Source: Microbulbifer agarilyticus (GTDB lineage Bacteria; Pseudomonadota; Gammaproteobacteria; Pseudomonadales; Cellvibrionaceae). From it: a DNA stretch of 64,000 nucleotides. Each line of letters begins with the position of its first letter. Positions within the stretch are counted from its first letter, which is position 1. The stretch spans positions 186,001-250,000 of the forward strand of contig NZ_CP019650.1 of NCBI RefSeq assembly GCF_001999945.1. The letters run 5' to 3'. The notes below the pieces were generated by a model. That model was not told where the DNA came from and ran no database searches. It saw only the letters and a list, made by a program, of their open reading frames with translations. Both the position numbers and the translations under genes were made by a program. Of this stretch, positions 53,480-63,352 are shown piece by piece.

Positions 53480-54014
53480 TTCCGACCAGATAAAAACGCC
53501 GCGCCTGTGTTTGCGCCAGTGGCGCGATAGCGACCGGGCACCATTTGCCGCAATGAACGCTGACCCTGTGGTGATGGAATATTTCCCCAAACTGTTGAGT
53601 CATGAAGAGAGTGATGCCGGCGTCGACCGCCAGATTGCGCATATCGAAAAACACGGTTGGGGTTTCTGGGCGGTAGAGACTCTGGCGGAAAAGCAATTTA
53701 TAGGCTTTGTCGGTATCAAACATGTCACCGACGATATGCCGTTTGCACCGGCGGTGGAAATTGGCTGGCGCCTGGCCCCCGCAGCCTGGGGCAAGGGTTA
53801 TGCTACCGAAGCCGCGCGTGCGAGTCTCGAGTACGGGTTTACCCGGTTAGGGCTTGAGGAAATTGTCTCGTTTGCCGTAGTTGGCAACCTGCGTTCGCGC
53901 GCGGTGATGGAAAAGCTGGGCATGGTGCGGGAAGATAACTTTTTGCATCCGGGATTACCCGCCGGGCACCCGATGCAGGAGCATGTGTTGTACCGGCTAT
54001 CGCGATCTGCGTGA
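53469..54014 (+). CDS. RimJ/RimL-like GNAT acetyltransferase
   Basis: 181 residues from ATG 53469 with GGGGAGA upstream; a GTG at 53448 would overlap the previous gene more. IKTPRLCLRQWRDSDRAPFAAMN, EIGWRLAPAAWGKGYATEAA and VGNLRSRAVMEKLGM are typical of ribosomal-protein or small-molecule acetyltransferases of the RimJ/L kind. Substrate not determined. It ends the small-gene run that begins at 52270. Confidence 0.88.
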   Translation: MQDSSDQIKTPRLCLRQWRDSDRAPFAAMNADPVVMEYFPKLLSHEESDAGVDRQIAHIEKHGWGFWAVETLAEKQFIGFVGIKHVTDDMPFAPAVEIGWRLAPAAWGKGYATEAARASLEYGFTRLGLEEIVSFAVVGNLRSRAVMEKLGMVREDNFLHPGLPAGHPMQEHVLYRLSRSA

Positions 54015-54038
54015 TCGCTGTGCGTGCTTAATTTTGTG

Positions 54039-55343
54039 CTAATTACCTAACCATAATTTGCGATACAGCTTGTCCGGATCGTAATTTTCCGCCTGCCGCC
54101 CGATATTAAATCGCCGGTCGCGCGGGTCGTTGCCTACACCACTGTTGTACATCCAGTTGCCATAGTTACTGTGCACGTCATAGTCGATGAGCTGGCTTTC
54201 AAACCAGGCGGCGCCGGCGCGCCAGTCCTGCTGTAACTCCTTTGCCCAGTAGCTCGCCACATTCTGCCGCCCGCGGTTACTCATCCAGCCGGTAGCGGCG
54301 AATTCGCGCATATTGGCGTTGACGAAATCGTAGGGTGTGCGGCCATCAATCCATGCAGCGAGTTTTTCCGGATCCAGCTGCCATTGATATTCCCGCGCGC
54401 GAATACCACCCAGGGCGAACAGGCGATCGCCGTGCTTGAGTGATATGTATTTGAAGTAGTCGCGCCACAGCAGTTCAAAATGCAGCCAGTAGGTATCCTC
54501 GTTGGCCCGTATCTCCCGTTCGAAACGTTTTAGTTCGGCATAGACCTCTCGCGCGGACAGGCTGCCATTAGCCAGCCAGGCGGAGAGCTTGCTGCTGTAC
54601 TCGGTGCCGATTAATCCGTTGCGGGTGTGTTTGTAGCGGGTAATGTTTTCGCTGCGCCAGAAGTAGTCTTCTATACGTTGCTTGCCCGCGGAACTACCAC
54701 CTAAAAAGGGGAAAGCACTGCGAGGGTCCGCTGCCGGCTGTTCCAGCCCAAGCGCTTCAAGTGTCGGCAATGGCGAGCTGCCACCCGCCGCGGTGAGATT
54801 TCTTGCGAGTCGCGCTTTGGGGGTGGGCAGTGGCGAGCGTATGGGTAATTGTTGCTCAACCACCTGGCGGAACTGGGTAAACACTTCCGGTAACTCTGTG
54901 ACTTCCGCAAACGGCAGGTCGTCGGGATGGATGAGAAATTGGTCGTAATCGGTGTGGAAGTGCACCGCGTCCATGGCCGGTGCCGCGCGCAGGGACGCCA
55001 GCGCAGCGCGTTCATCTCGCGTCCACTCACGTTGCAAAAACAGCTCGGTTACGCCGTGCTCGGCGACAAGCTCTGGAATAATCTGCGCAGGTGCACCCAC
55101 GCGTATCAGTAGCGGAATATTGAGGTCGGTTAGTTGCTGTTGTAAATCTTCCAGACTCTCCAGGAGAAACTGCGCGCGGAATTTTCCAGTGCGTGGGAAT
55201 CCGAACGGATCACTGCTGAAAAATTGCGGATCAAAACAGTAGAGGGCGATAACTGGCTCATCACCATGTTCTGCAGCACAGGCTCGAGTCAGTGCCTGAT
55301 TGTCATGGCTGCGAAGATTATTGAGAAACCAGACCAGCTTCAT
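54039..55343 (-). CDS. DASH-family cryptochrome
   Basis: 434 residues. The N-terminal photolyase lobe reads [16 protein letters not shown] and [30 protein letters not shown], a DASH signature. The FAD-binding half contains [17 protein letters not shown] [17 protein letters not shown], then [26 protein letters not shown] and [29 protein letters not shown] proteins bind FAD and a folate antenna and repair dimers in single-stranded DNA. The 5' end overlaps the DUF2256 gene by 26 bases, and both are on the same strand. Confidence 0.94.
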   Translation of the reverse strand: MKLVWFLNNLRSHDNQALTRACAAEHGDEPVIALYCFDPQFFSSDPFGFPRTGKFRAQFLLESLEDLQQQLTDLNIPLLIRVGAPAQIIPELVAEHGVTELFLQREWTRDERAALASLRAAPAMDAVHFHTDYDQFLIHPDDLPFAEVTELPEVFTQFRQVVEQQLPIRSPLPTPKARLARNLTAAGGSSPLPTLEALGLEQPAADPRSAFPFLGGSSAGKQRIEDYFWRSENITRYKHTRNGLIGTEYSSKLSAWLANGSLSAREVYAELKRFEREIRANEDTYWLHFELLWRDYFKYISLKHGDRLFALGGIRAREYQWQLDPEKLAAWIDGRTPYDFVNANMREFAATGWMSNRGRQNVASYWAKELQQDWRAGAAWFESQLIDYDVHSNYGNWMYNSGVGNDPRDRRFNIGRQAENYDPDKLYRKLWLGN

Positions 55344-55521
55344 TTAGCCTCCGCTTCTGCTTTTCGTCGATAGTTTTCGTCTCGCTTCTGCGACGTTGTC
55401 GCCGGCAGCGTTCGCTGCAGTAACGCACTTCATGCCAGCAGCGCTTCCATTTCCGGCGCCAGGTGAAGGGGCGCCCGCATACCGGGCAGGTTTTTTCAGG
55501 TAGCGCGTTTTTCCGAGTCAC
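55318..55521 (-). CDS. DUF2256 zinc-ribbon-like protein
   Basis: 67 residues, very basic. [20 protein letters not shown] with CPVC and [12 protein letters not shown] with a second CxxxC form a likely zinc-binding unit. DUF2256 proteins are often encoded beside cryptochrome/photolyase genes; here the frames overlap by 26 bases, so translation is coupled. The function is unknown, but the context points to light or DNA-repair related work. Confidence 0.88.
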   Translation of the reverse strand: MTRKNALPEKTCPVCGRPFTWRRKWKRCWHEVRYCSERCRRQRRRSETKTIDEKQKRRLNEAGLVSQ

Positions 55522-55552
55522 TTTCTACTCTAGCGTGAAATAGATGGGATCC

Positions 55553-57043
55553 TCAGGCGGGGATAACGGTTTTGCGATCAAGGTTGCGGTAGGCTAGAGC
55601 CTCGGCGATGTGCGCAGTGCCGACATGCTCCTGCTCACTCAGGTCCGCAAGGGTGCGTGCCACCCTCAGTACACGGTGGTAACTGCGTGCAGACAGCCCG
55701 AGTTTTTCTACCGAGGCGCGCAACAGTGCACTCTCAGCTTTCCCCAGGCGACAATGTTCATCCAGTTCGCTGCCCTGTAGCTCGCCGTTAATCTTCCCCT
55801 GTCGCTGTATCTGCTGCTTGCGTGCGTTACGCACCCGTTCCCGGACCACTGCCGACGATTCCCCTGCGGGAGAATCCTGCAGCTGGGCCGCGCTCATGCT
55901 GGCGACTTCTACCTGCATATCGATGCGGTCCAGTAGTGGGCCGGAGAGCTTGTTGCGATAGCGGTCGATCTGATCTGGGGTGCAGCGGCAGCGGGACTCC
56001 CCCAGATAGCCACAGGGGCAAGGGTTCATTGCCGCGACCAGCTGAAATTGAGCGGGGAAGGTGACTTGGGCGCGGGCGCGGGAAATGCGTACCTCGCCGT
56101 TCTCCAGCGGCTCGCGCAAAATTTCCAGTGCCGCACGGGGAAATTCCGGCATCTCGTCGAGAAACAGTACGCCGCGGTGGGCGAGGCTGATTTCCCCCGG
56201 GCGCGGGTTGCTACCACCGCCCACCAGTGCGGTGGGTGAGGCGGAATGATGTGGTGCACGGAAGGGTCTTTGGCTCTCCCGTGCGAGTCCTGCACTGGAA
56301 TAGAGCGCGGCGACCTCGATGCGCTCGCGCTCGGTCAATGGCGGCAGTATTCCCGGCAGACGGCTGGCGAGCATGGTTTTACCGGTACCCGGCGGTCCAT
56401 AAAACAGCAGGTTGTGCGACCCTGCGGCGGCCACCTCGAGAGCGCGCCGCGCTTTTAGCTGTCCGCGCACGTCGGCGAGGTCTGCATACAGTGCTTCTTC
56501 TATGGATTCATCGCCGACGGCATCGGGCAAGGGCTCGCGCCCGTGCAATTGTGCACAGACCTGCAGCAGGCTGTTAGCGGATTTGACCGGGGTCTTGATC
56601 AGCGCCGCTTCTGGGGCCGACTCGGCCGAAATGACCAGGGTGCGGCCGCTGTCGCCGCAAGCCATGGCCGCCGGCAGCCCCCCGGGTACCGGGCGCAGGC
56701 CGCCGGATAGAGCCAGCTCCCCGATAAATTCAAATTGCTCCAGGGTTTCCCCGGGTATCTGGCCGGAGGCGGCCAGTACGCCCAGGGCAATCGCCAGGTC
56801 GTAGCGCCCGCCGGCCTTGGGCAGATCCGCGGGCGCCAGATTCACGGTGATGCGCCGCTGGGGGAACTCGAAATGGCTGTTGATAATGGCGCTGCGCACG
56901 CGATCGCGGCTTTCGCGCACGGCGGCTTCCGGCAGACCGACAATATTGAATGCGGGCAAACCGTTGGCGAGATGGGTTTCTACGGTGACCAGTGGCGCCG
57001 CGACCCCCAGTTGGGCACGGGCATAGGTAATGGATAGGCTCAC
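55553..57043 (-). CDS. comM: ComM/YifB-type Mg-chelatase-like AAA+ helicase
   Basis: 496 residues. The N-terminal Lon-like domain (GLPAFNIVGLPEAAVRESRDRVRSAI), Walker A GPPGTGKTMLAS, Walker B GVLFLDEMPEF and the C-terminal HCRLGKAESALLRASVEKLGLS are those of ComM. In Vibrio and Haemophilus it drives branch migration of incoming DNA in natural transformation. A cysteine motif CPCGYLGESRCRC is present. Downstream is DUF2256-CRY, upstream ubiK. Confidence 0.94.
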   Translation of the reverse strand: MSLSITYARAQLGVAAPLVTVETHLANGLPAFNIVGLPEAAVRESRDRVRSAIINSHFEFPQRRITVNLAPADLPKAGGRYDLAIALGVLAASGQIPGETLEQFEFIGELALSGGLRPVPGGLPAAMACGDSGRTLVISAESAPEAALIKTPVKSANSLLQVCAQLHGREPLPDAVGDESIEEALYADLADVRGQLKARRALEVAAAGSHNLLFYGPPGTGKTMLASRLPGILPPLTERERIEVAALYSSAGLARESQRPFRAPHHSASPTALVGGGSNPRPGEISLAHRGVLFLDEMPEFPRAALEILREPLENGEVRISRARAQVTFPAQFQLVAAMNPCPCGYLGESRCRCTPDQIDRYRNKLSGPLLDRIDMQVEVASMSAAQLQDSPAGESSAVVRERVRNARKQQIQRQGKINGELQGSELDEHCRLGKAESALLRASVEKLGLSARSYHRVLRVARTLADLSEQEHVGTAHIAEALAYRNLDRKTVIPA

Positions 57044-57144
57044 TTTTCGTCCTGAAAAATTGTCTTCCGTGAAATATTTTGCTCATTGCGAGCGGCTGCG
57101 AGCCAATTTAGCCCGCAGCTTTGCGGTGTAACTGGGTATGGCAG

Positions 57145-57384
57145 TTACTGCGGATCTTGCAGCTGTTGTTCCGCCTGTTGTTCCAAGGCGCTGATCTGCG
57201 TTTCCAATTGCGCAAGCTTCTCCTCTGCCCGCGCCAGTTTGGCGGCCTGAATATCGAACTCCTGCTGACTCACCAGCGGGAGTTTGCCTAGCGCAACCGC
57301 CAGCGCATCCTTCAGGTCGCTGCTGATGACTGCCCCTTGTTGTTGCAGTTCATTGAGTAACTGTTGCAATTTTTCCGCGGCCAA
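57145..57384 (-). CDS. ubiK: Ubiquinone biosynthesis accessory factor UbiK-like (BMFP)
   Basis: About 79 residues. The helical sequence LQQLLNELQQQGAVISSDLKDAL and the coiled-coil end (LARAEEKLAQLETQISALEQQAEQ) match the BMFP/UbiK family that assists the aerobic ubiquinone complex. There is no ATG; a TTG at 57384 has GGAG eight bases upstream, and a TTG at 57390 is the alternative. It lies upstream of comM on the same strand, opposite the glnK region, as in pseudomonads. Confidence 0.85.
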   Translation of the reverse strand: MAAEKLQQLLNELQQQGAVISSDLKDALAVALGKLPLVSQQEFDIQAAKLARAEEKLAQLETQISALEQQAEQQLQDPQ

Positions 57385-57540
57385 GCGCAATTCTCCACTA
57401 CAAAACTCGATATTCGTAGCTGCAAATAGTACCGCAGCCCGGATTTCCTACCAAGGCAATCTCGCGCTGCTCCTATTTAGGTCACGCGCCGGTAAGTCAG
57501 CGAAGATTTGCGCCCAATTTAGGTGCAGGGTCCATTTTGG

Positions 57541-57559
57541 TGCGCACTATTTTTGCGCA
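57541..57559 (+). promoter_or_regulatory. Possible NtrC enhancer site
   Basis: TGCGCA-N7-TGCGCA, a symmetric pair of sites about 85-100 bases upstream of the sigma54 promoter, with TTTTGGTGC immediately before it. NtrC sites have GCAC-N6-GGTGC form, so the fit is partial. Confidence 0.4.
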
Positions 57560-57642
57560 GTGGTGTGAGGCGGTCGTGGCGATTTCTGTGAAAAATGTCC
57601 AGATATGAATCTAACTTATTGATTTATATAAGCTTTTAAAAG

Positions 57643-57660
57643 TTGGCACTAACTCTGCAA
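57643..57660 (+). promoter_or_regulatory. Sigma54 (RpoN) promoter for torF-glnK-amtB
   Basis: TTGGCACTAACTCTGCAA has GG at 57645-57646 and GC at 57657-57658, exactly ten bases apart, the -24/-12 form of sigma54 promoters (TGGCAC-N5-TTGCA with one mismatch). It is about 160 bases before the TorF gene. The gap 57385-57820 otherwise holds no gene. Confidence 0.82.
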
Positions 57661-57820
57661 GTAGTCTCAGCGAATCGCCCTGGTAACGAAGGCAGGGAAC
57701 AGGTCTTCTTGTGAAGCACCCGGGCGAGAGCGGTAAGTGTCGTCTCCCCGACGTTGTCAGTGCCGCTACATAAAAAATACAAAACAAATATTTCACACAG
57801 AGATCTAGGAGAACCTAAAA

Positions 57821-58543
57821 GTGGGATTCAATAAAAAAGTTGCAGCAATCGTATCCGGTAGCGTTCTGGCGATGGCTATTTCCAGCGCCGCTACTGCCGA
57901 AGAATCTGGCCCCAGCTTCAGCGCCAATGTTGGTGTTGTTACCGACTACCGTTTCCGCGGTATCTCTCAGACCGACAGCAACCCTGCTGTTCAGGCTGGT
58001 GTAGATCTGGACCTGGGCAACGGTTTTTACGCAGGTACCTGGGCTTCCCAGGTTGACTTCGCTTACGGCGCTGACGAAACCGATTTCGAGCAGGACTTCT
58101 ACGGCGGTTACGCTGGTGAAACTGCCGGCGGTGTTGGCTACGACGTTGGCTACATCTACTACGCCTACCACGGTAGCGATCAGGACGAAGATTATCAGGA
58201 AGTTTACGGTAGCCTGAGCTTCGGCGACGCTTCTGTTGGTTTCGCTTACTCCGACGACTACTGGCTGCAGAGCGGTGCGTTCTACTACCTGAACGCTGGC
58301 TACTCTTTCAGCCTGGCCAACGATATTTCCCTGGATCTGAGCGCTGGCCTGAACCTGTTTGACGAAGAAATCTTCCTGAACGGTTCCGATTCTTACATCG
58401 ACTACTCCGTATCTGTAGGTAAAGAGTTCGGCGGCCTGGCCCTGAGCGCTTCCCTGGTTGGTACCGACGTAAGCGACGAAGAGTGCTTCCTGACCGATTG
58501 GTGTGAACCGACCGTTCTGGCTGGTGCTTCTTACAGCTGGTAA
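57821..58543 (+). CDS. TorF-family putative porin
   Basis: 240 residues from a GTG with AGGAGA upstream. Signal peptide to about residue 27 (ATA-EES). The mature protein is a strand-rich barrel of the TorF type: NVGVVTDYRFRGISQTDSNPAVQAGV is its standard opening, and it ends in AGASYSW with a terminal aromatic. Codon use is strongly biased, suggesting high expression. As first gene after the sigma54 promoter and before glnK-amtB, it may let small nitrogen compounds across the outer membrane, which is inference. Confidence 0.88.
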   Translation: MGFNKKVAAIVSGSVLAMAISSAATAEESGPSFSANVGVVTDYRFRGISQTDSNPAVQAGVDLDLGNGFYAGTWASQVDFAYGADETDFEQDFYGGYAGETAGGVGYDVGYIYYAYHGSDQDEDYQEVYGSLSFGDASVGFAYSDDYWLQSGAFYYLNAGYSFSLANDISLDLSAGLNLFDEEIFLNGSDSYIDYSVSVGKEFGGLALSASLVGTDVSDEECFLTDWCEPTVLAGASYSW

Positions 58544-58557
58544 CAGCAACAAAAATG

Positions 58558-58578
58558 AGCCCGCTCTTTGAGTGGGCT
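58558..58578 (+). terminator. Hairpin between torF and glnK
   Basis: AGCCCGCTC/GAGTGGGCT (one G-U pair) with a three-base loop, then TAATTATTT. Probably a partial terminator that lowers glnK-amtB relative to the porin. Confidence 0.6.
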
Positions 58579-58581
58579 TAA

Positions 58582-58938
<357 letters not shown>

Positions 58939-59029
58939 TTAATAGAACAGATTGCCAAAACGATTCTTTGATCAATAGACAACAACTGCCGGGGTAACCC
59001 GGACTAGTTTGGGTTAAACGGAGCGAAAA

Positions 59030-60289
59030 ATGGAAAATCAAATTTTTCAGTTGCAGTACGCAATTGATACATTTTATTTCCTCGTGTGTGGTGCACTGGT
59101 TATGTGGATGGCAGCGGGCTTTGCCATGCTGGAAGCAGGCCTGGTGCGTTCTAAGAACACCACCGAGATTCTTACTAAAAACGTAGCGTTGTTCGCGATT
59201 GCGTGCACCATGTACCTGATCAGCGGTTACGCGATCATGTACGGCGGCGGCTGGCTGCTGAGCGGCATCGAGGCCTTCAGCCTTACCGATGTTCTGACTG
59301 CATCTGCTGAGAACGGTTTCGAAGGCGATTCCGTGTACTCCGGTGCTTCCGACTTCTTCTTCCAGGTTGTGTTCGTTGCTACTGCAATGTCCATCGTATC
59401 TGGTGCGGTTGCCGAGCGCATGAAGCTGTGGAGCTTCCTGATCTTCGCAGTTGCTCTGACTGGTTTCATCTACCCGCTGGAAGGTAACTGGACCTGGGGC
59501 GGTGGCGATGTATTCGGCCTGTACAACCTGGGCGACCTGGGCTTCTCCGACTTCGCCGGTTCCGGCATCGTACACATGGCTGGTGCCGCTGCTGCTCTGG
59601 CTGGCGTACTGCTGCTGGGTGCACGTAAAGGCAAATACGGCAAGAACGGCGAAATCTACGCGATTCCTGGCGCCAACCTGCCGCTGGCTACCCTGGGTAC
59701 CTTCATCCTGTGGATGGGCTGGTTCGGTTTCAACGGCGGTTCCGTACTGAAGCTGGGTGATGCTGCAAGCGCGCACTCTGTTGCATTGGTATTCCTGAAC
59801 ACCAACGCCGCTGCTGCGGGTGGTGCTGTTGCCGCTCTGATTACTGGCCGCATCCTGTTCGGTAAAGCCGACCTGACCATGCTGCTGAACGGCGCACTGG
59901 CTGGCCTGGTAGCGATCACCGCTGAACCTTCTACCCCGACTCCTCTGCAGGCGACTCTGTTCGGTGCTCTGGGTGGCATCCTGGTAGTCTTCTCCATCAT
60001 CACTCTGGACAAGCTGCGCATCGACGATCCTGTTGGCGCCATCTCCGTGCACGGTGTTGTTGGTCTGCTGGGTCTGCTGCTGGTACCGGTTACCAACGAT
60101 GGCTCTTCCTTCAGCGGTCAGCTGATCGGCGCTGCCACCATCTTTGGCTGGGTATTCTCTGCCTCCTTCGTAGTCTGGTACGCCCTGAAGCTCATCACCG
60201 GTATCCGTGTTACCGAAGAAGAAGAGCAACAAGGTGTTGACTTGGCCGAGTGCGGAATGGAAGCTTATCCGGAATTTACTAGCAAGTAA
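59030..60289 (+). CDS. amtB: Ammonium transporter AmtB
   Basis: 419 residues with eleven or more helices and no cleaved signal. Family segments: AGFAMLEAGLVRSKNTTEIL, FFFQVVFVATAMSIVSGAVAERMK, GSGIVHMAGAAAALAGVLL with the first pore histidine, and GAISVHGVVGLLGLLLVPV with the second. It moves ammonium across the inner membrane. An internal Cys is seen in CTMYLISGY. It lies between two PII genes, 91 bases after glnK. Confidence 0.96.
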   Translation: MENQIFQLQYAIDTFYFLVCGALVMWMAAGFAMLEAGLVRSKNTTEILTKNVALFAIACTMYLISGYAIMYGGGWLLSGIEAFSLTDVLTASAENGFEGDSVYSGASDFFFQVVFVATAMSIVSGAVAERMKLWSFLIFAVALTGFIYPLEGNWTWGGGDVFGLYNLGDLGFSDFAGSGIVHMAGAAAALAGVLLLGARKGKYGKNGEIYAIPGANLPLATLGTFILWMGWFGFNGGSVLKLGDAASAHSVALVFLNTNAAAAGGAVAALITGRILFGKADLTMLLNGALAGLVAITAEPSTPTPLQATLFGALGGILVVFSIITLDKLRIDDPVGAISVHGVVGLLGLLLVPVTNDGSSFSGQLIGAATIFGWVFSASFVVWYALKLITGIRVTEEEEQQGVDLAECGMEAYPEFTSK

Positions 60290-60304
60290 TTGCTCTTAAA
60301 GAAG

Positions 60305-60378
60305 GCCGTCGATACTTGGACTTCAAATATCGACGGCAGTAAGGAATCTTCCGGTACCGGTTTTTGGGCCGGTACCCG
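60305..60378 (+). promoter_or_regulatory. Tandem hairpins between amtB and second PII gene
   Basis: GCCGTCGATA (60305-60314) pairs fully with TATCGACGGC (60328-60337). About 15 bases later GGTACCGG-type arms (60352-60378) form a second stem. They may protect the glnB transcript or act as a processing site; no T run follows the first. Confidence 0.5.
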
Positions 60379-60401
60379 CAAGAAACATAATTAGGGGATA
60401 A

Positions 60402-60743
<342 letters not shown>

Positions 60744-60770
60744 TCAAAGAATCGGACACAGTGTTTTATG

Positions 60771-60797
60771 AGCCCCGCATTGCGGGGCTTTTTTGTG
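60771..60797 (+). terminator. Terminator of the glnK-amtB-glnB unit
   Basis: AGCCCCGCA/TGCGGGGCT with a short loop followed by TTTTTT, about 30 bases after the stop of the second PII gene. Confidence 0.92.
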
Positions 60798-61165
60798 CGT
60801 GAAAGAAAAGTTGGGTAGGCGTGTGTTGCCTGGCGGATTAAACGTTTTGCCGCCGTCGGTGACGTCGTAATTGTGGCGTCGAAAAAAGCATAACCAACAG
60901 CAATAAATCGGGCAAAAAACGCACAAAAAAACTCTACCGGAAAAGGGAACCTTTTCTGGCAGGCTGCTTGGACACTGCCTATAAATATTTCGCCGCAGGT
61001 AATCTTCTGCTTGGCGAGTTTTATTTGCTGTTTTTCCCGCGTGAGTTTTTTACTGGCGGGAGAAAAGGCAAAGTTGCCGCCAAACGATGACGCATGTCGG
61101 AGGTGTGCTGTGGCAGCAGGGGTATTCCCTCTGTAACAGGGGTATCAAGTTACAGGGTAATTGAC
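60798..61165. other. Intergenic leader before the SutA-like gene
   Basis: About 370 bases without a supported gene. It contains a small palindrome GAAAAGG-GAA-CCTTTTC (60940-60956) and a weak long-range stem between TTTTCCCGC and GCGGGAGAAAA near 61032-61068. The SutA-like promoter should lie here. Confidence 0.4.
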
Positions 61166-61378
61166 ATGAAAGACGACCAGTCCAGCGCTCGAACGAAAGA
61201 CAATGAGGATTTCGCCGAAGAGCGCACGCTTTCCTCCCGCCAGCGGGCCCGCAGTCAACTGAGTGCCGAAGTCGAGGCATTCCTCGCCAGAGGCGGCGCC
61301 ATCGATGAGGTGGAGCCGGATGTAACTGCAGACCCACCGCGCAAGCCGCAGCCGAAGTACGGTAGTCGGCCGATCTAA
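61166..61378 (+). CDS. Short SutA-like RNA polymerase-associated regulator
   Basis: 70 residues from ATG 61166 (weak AGGGTAA upstream). The C-terminus VEAFLARGGAIDEVEPDVTADPPRKPQPKYGSRPI, which I quote only in part here as FLARGGAIDEVEPD and KYGSRPI, closely matches Pseudomonas SutA, which binds RNA polymerase and helps transcription in slow growth. The long acidic N-terminal region of the Pseudomonas protein is reduced to about 20 acidic residues. Its position next to amtB also agrees with pseudomonads. Function by homology only. Confidence 0.75.
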   Translation: MKDDQSSARTKDNEDFAEERTLSSRQRARSQLSAEVEAFLARGGAIDEVEPDVTADPPRKPQPKYGSRPI

Positions 61379-61458
61379 GCGCGCTGGAACAGGAAATACT
61401 GGGTGCCGGTTCGGCCGGCAAGACGACAGATTGAAGGGGCTTTCCCACCGATTGAATG

Positions 61459-61487
61459 CGTCACCCCGGCCCGTGCCGGGGTCCAGT
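61459..61487. repeat. REP-like palindrome
   Basis: CGTCACCCCGGC-CCGT-GCCGGGGTCCAG forms a seven-base GC stem with four-base loop (61464-61481). The flanks GTCA and TCCAG are those of a common dispersed REP/RAYT-type element in proteobacteria. The rest of the gap 61379-61654 has no gene. Confidence 0.6.
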
Positions 61488-61654
61488 TCTTCACCGAACT
61501 CGCCTCTCTCACTTCTCCCCGCGCATATCTCCTCAGTTCACTCGCTTCCCTTCAAATACTTGTTGCGCAGGCCTACAGGCAGCCCTGCGGTTGCGTGGCG
61601 TGCGGGTGGCCAAGTGGTTGAAGCTAGGGTTGAAGCTATGAGGGGCTAGCGGGA

Positions 61655-62416
61655 TTAGCTGCGCGCCAGCAGGTCAGGCAGCAGACGCTCGAGAACTTCA
61701 CCGATATACGACAGGAACAGGGTGCCCAAGCTGGAGCGGTAGTGATTGGGGTCGCTGGAGCCCACGGCGAGGATTCCCAGTTGGCCCGCCAGTGGTACCA
61801 CCGCCGCCGACGCCACCTTGTCAGACTCATCGCCGAACAGGTAGGCGGTTTCAGAGGGGCGCAGGGTGCCGCACACGGTGCGACCATTGCGCAGAATGGA
61901 GCCGATGGAATTTTCCGCACTGACGCGACTGCTGGTGCGTACCTGACCGAGGTGTTTACCGGAACCGGGCAGGGGGCCAAATACGGTTAGTGAGGTGGTT
62001 TCTACTTTGAAGTCATCGGCGAAGCTGCGTAGCAGTGCGTCGCCCGCTTCGCCCACGGTGCGCGCTTCCAGCAGTGCCAGCACCAGTTGGCGGCTGTGCA
62101 TAAACAGCTGGTCATTGTCCCGTGCGGCCTGCAGCAGCTGGTCTAGGCGCTGGCGCATTTCGATATTGCGCTCGCGCAGCAGGTTGGTCTGGTGTGTCAT
62201 CAGCGACACGGTCTTGCCGGACTCTTTCGGCAGCTGGATGGTCTCCAGCAATTCCATATTCTCGGCAAAAAAGGTGGGGTTCTGGATCAGGTAGCGGGCC
62301 ACCTGCCGCGACAGCAGCTTTTTGTTGCGCTGGTTTTCGCTGTCGGCCGCTTCCTGTTTGTCCAGGTTGGCTTCGACTTCGCTATCGAGCAGTGGGGCGT
62401 CGCTGTGATCGGTCAT
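61655..62416 (-). CDS. DUF484 family protein
   Basis: 253 residues. A helical N-terminal part (VARYLIQNPTFFAENMELLETIQLP, with a coiled coil near LLRERNIEMRQRLDQLL) is followed by a GAF-like domain (VETTSLTVFGPLPGSGKHLG; AAVVPLAGQLGILAVGSSDPNHY). DUF484 proteins usually sit between dapF and xerC and have no assigned role. It lies 59 bases after dapF on the same strand. Confidence 0.92.
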   Translation of the reverse strand: MTDHSDAPLLDSEVEANLDKQEAADSENQRNKKLLSRQVARYLIQNPTFFAENMELLETIQLPKESGKTVSLMTHQTNLLRERNIEMRQRLDQLLQAARDNDQLFMHSRQLVLALLEARTVGEAGDALLRSFADDFKVETTSLTVFGPLPGSGKHLGQVRTSSRVSAENSIGSILRNGRTVCGTLRPSETAYLFGDESDKVASAAVVPLAGQLGILAVGSSDPNHYRSSLGTLFLSYIGEVLERLLPDLLARS

Positions 62417-62475
62417 GTTCGGGTTCGTTATGTTTGCTCGTTGTCGCAGTCACTGCGCCCTAACCGTATGCCGGC

Positions 62476-63306
62476 TCAGAGAATGATCTGGCCGTGGTAC
62501 ACGGATGCAGTAGGTCCGGTCATGGTAACCGGCTCGCCGGGCCCCGGCCAGTGAATCGTCAGGGTGCCGCCGGGCAGGGTGATCTGTACCTCGTCGTCCA
62601 CCAGCCCGCGCAGTCGTGCTGACACCATCGCGGCGCAGGCGCCGGTGCCGCACGCGCGGGTCTCGCCGACACCGCGCTCAAACACGCGCAGACGCGCTTT
62701 GCCGCGCTCCTCGATCTGCAAAAAGCCTACGTTAACGCGGGCCGGGAAGCGGGGGTGGCTTTCAATGGCAGCCCCGAGGCTGTCGACCGGTGCCTTGGTG
62801 ACGTCGTCCACCAGCAGCACCGCGTGCGGGTTGCCCATGGAAACGGCGCCGACGTTATAGGTTTCACCATCGACTTCCAGCGGGTACGACTCTGCCTGAA
62901 TATCCGCCTGAAACGGTACGTCGGAGGGCTCCAGCACCGGCGCGCCCATGTCGACGCTCACCTGGTCCTTTTCCTGCACCTTGAGTTCGAGGATGCCCGC
63001 GGCGGTTTCTACCAGGATGTGTTCTTTGCTGGTGAGGCGACGGTCGCGCACGAAACGGGCAAAGCAGCGCGCTCCGTTACCACAGTTTTCCACTTCGCTG
63101 CCGTCGGCGTTGTAAATGCGATAGCGGAAATCCACATCCGGATTGCGCGGAGCTTCCACCAGCAACAGCTGATCGCAGCCGATACCGGTGTGCCGGTCAG
63201 CGATCTGGCGGACTTTTTCCGGCGACAATTTCACCCGCTGGGTGATGCCGTCGACCATGACAAAGTCATTGCCGAGTCCGTGCATTTTGGTGAATTTGAG
63301 CCGCAT
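62476..63306 (-). CDS. dapF: Diaminopimelate epimerase
   Basis: 276 residues. The two catalytic cysteines are in [15 protein letters not shown] and [34 protein letters not shown] is the standard N-terminus. It converts LL- to meso-diaminopimelate for lysine and peptidoglycan. lysA lies upstream in the same direction with 46 bases between, DUF484 follows. Confidence 0.97.
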   Translation of the reverse strand: MRLKFTKMHGLGNDFVMVDGITQRVKLSPEKVRQIADRHTGIGCDQLLLVEAPRNPDVDFRYRIYNADGSEVENCGNGARCFARFVRDRRLTSKEHILVETAAGILELKVQEKDQVSVDMGAPVLEPSDVPFQADIQAESYPLEVDGETYNVGAVSMGNPHAVLLVDDVTKAPVDSLGAAIESHPRFPARVNVGFLQIEERGKARLRVFERGVGETRACGTGACAAMVSARLRGLVDDEVQITLPGGTLTIHWPGPGEPVTMTGPTASVYHGQIIL

Positions 63307-63352
63307 CTACTGTGTTTCCTGTCCGTCTATTCCGTCTGCTCTAGTTGTTCGC

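Noticed and set aside
57815..58552. A 245-codon frame on the minus strand opposite torF
   Set aside because: Antisense shadow of a highly expressed porin gene; the plus-strand product has a signal peptide and barrel features.
61403..61649. Several overlapping short frames in the sutA-DUF484 gap
   Set aside because: They run through a REP-like palindrome, lack RBSs and overlap each other in all three frames.
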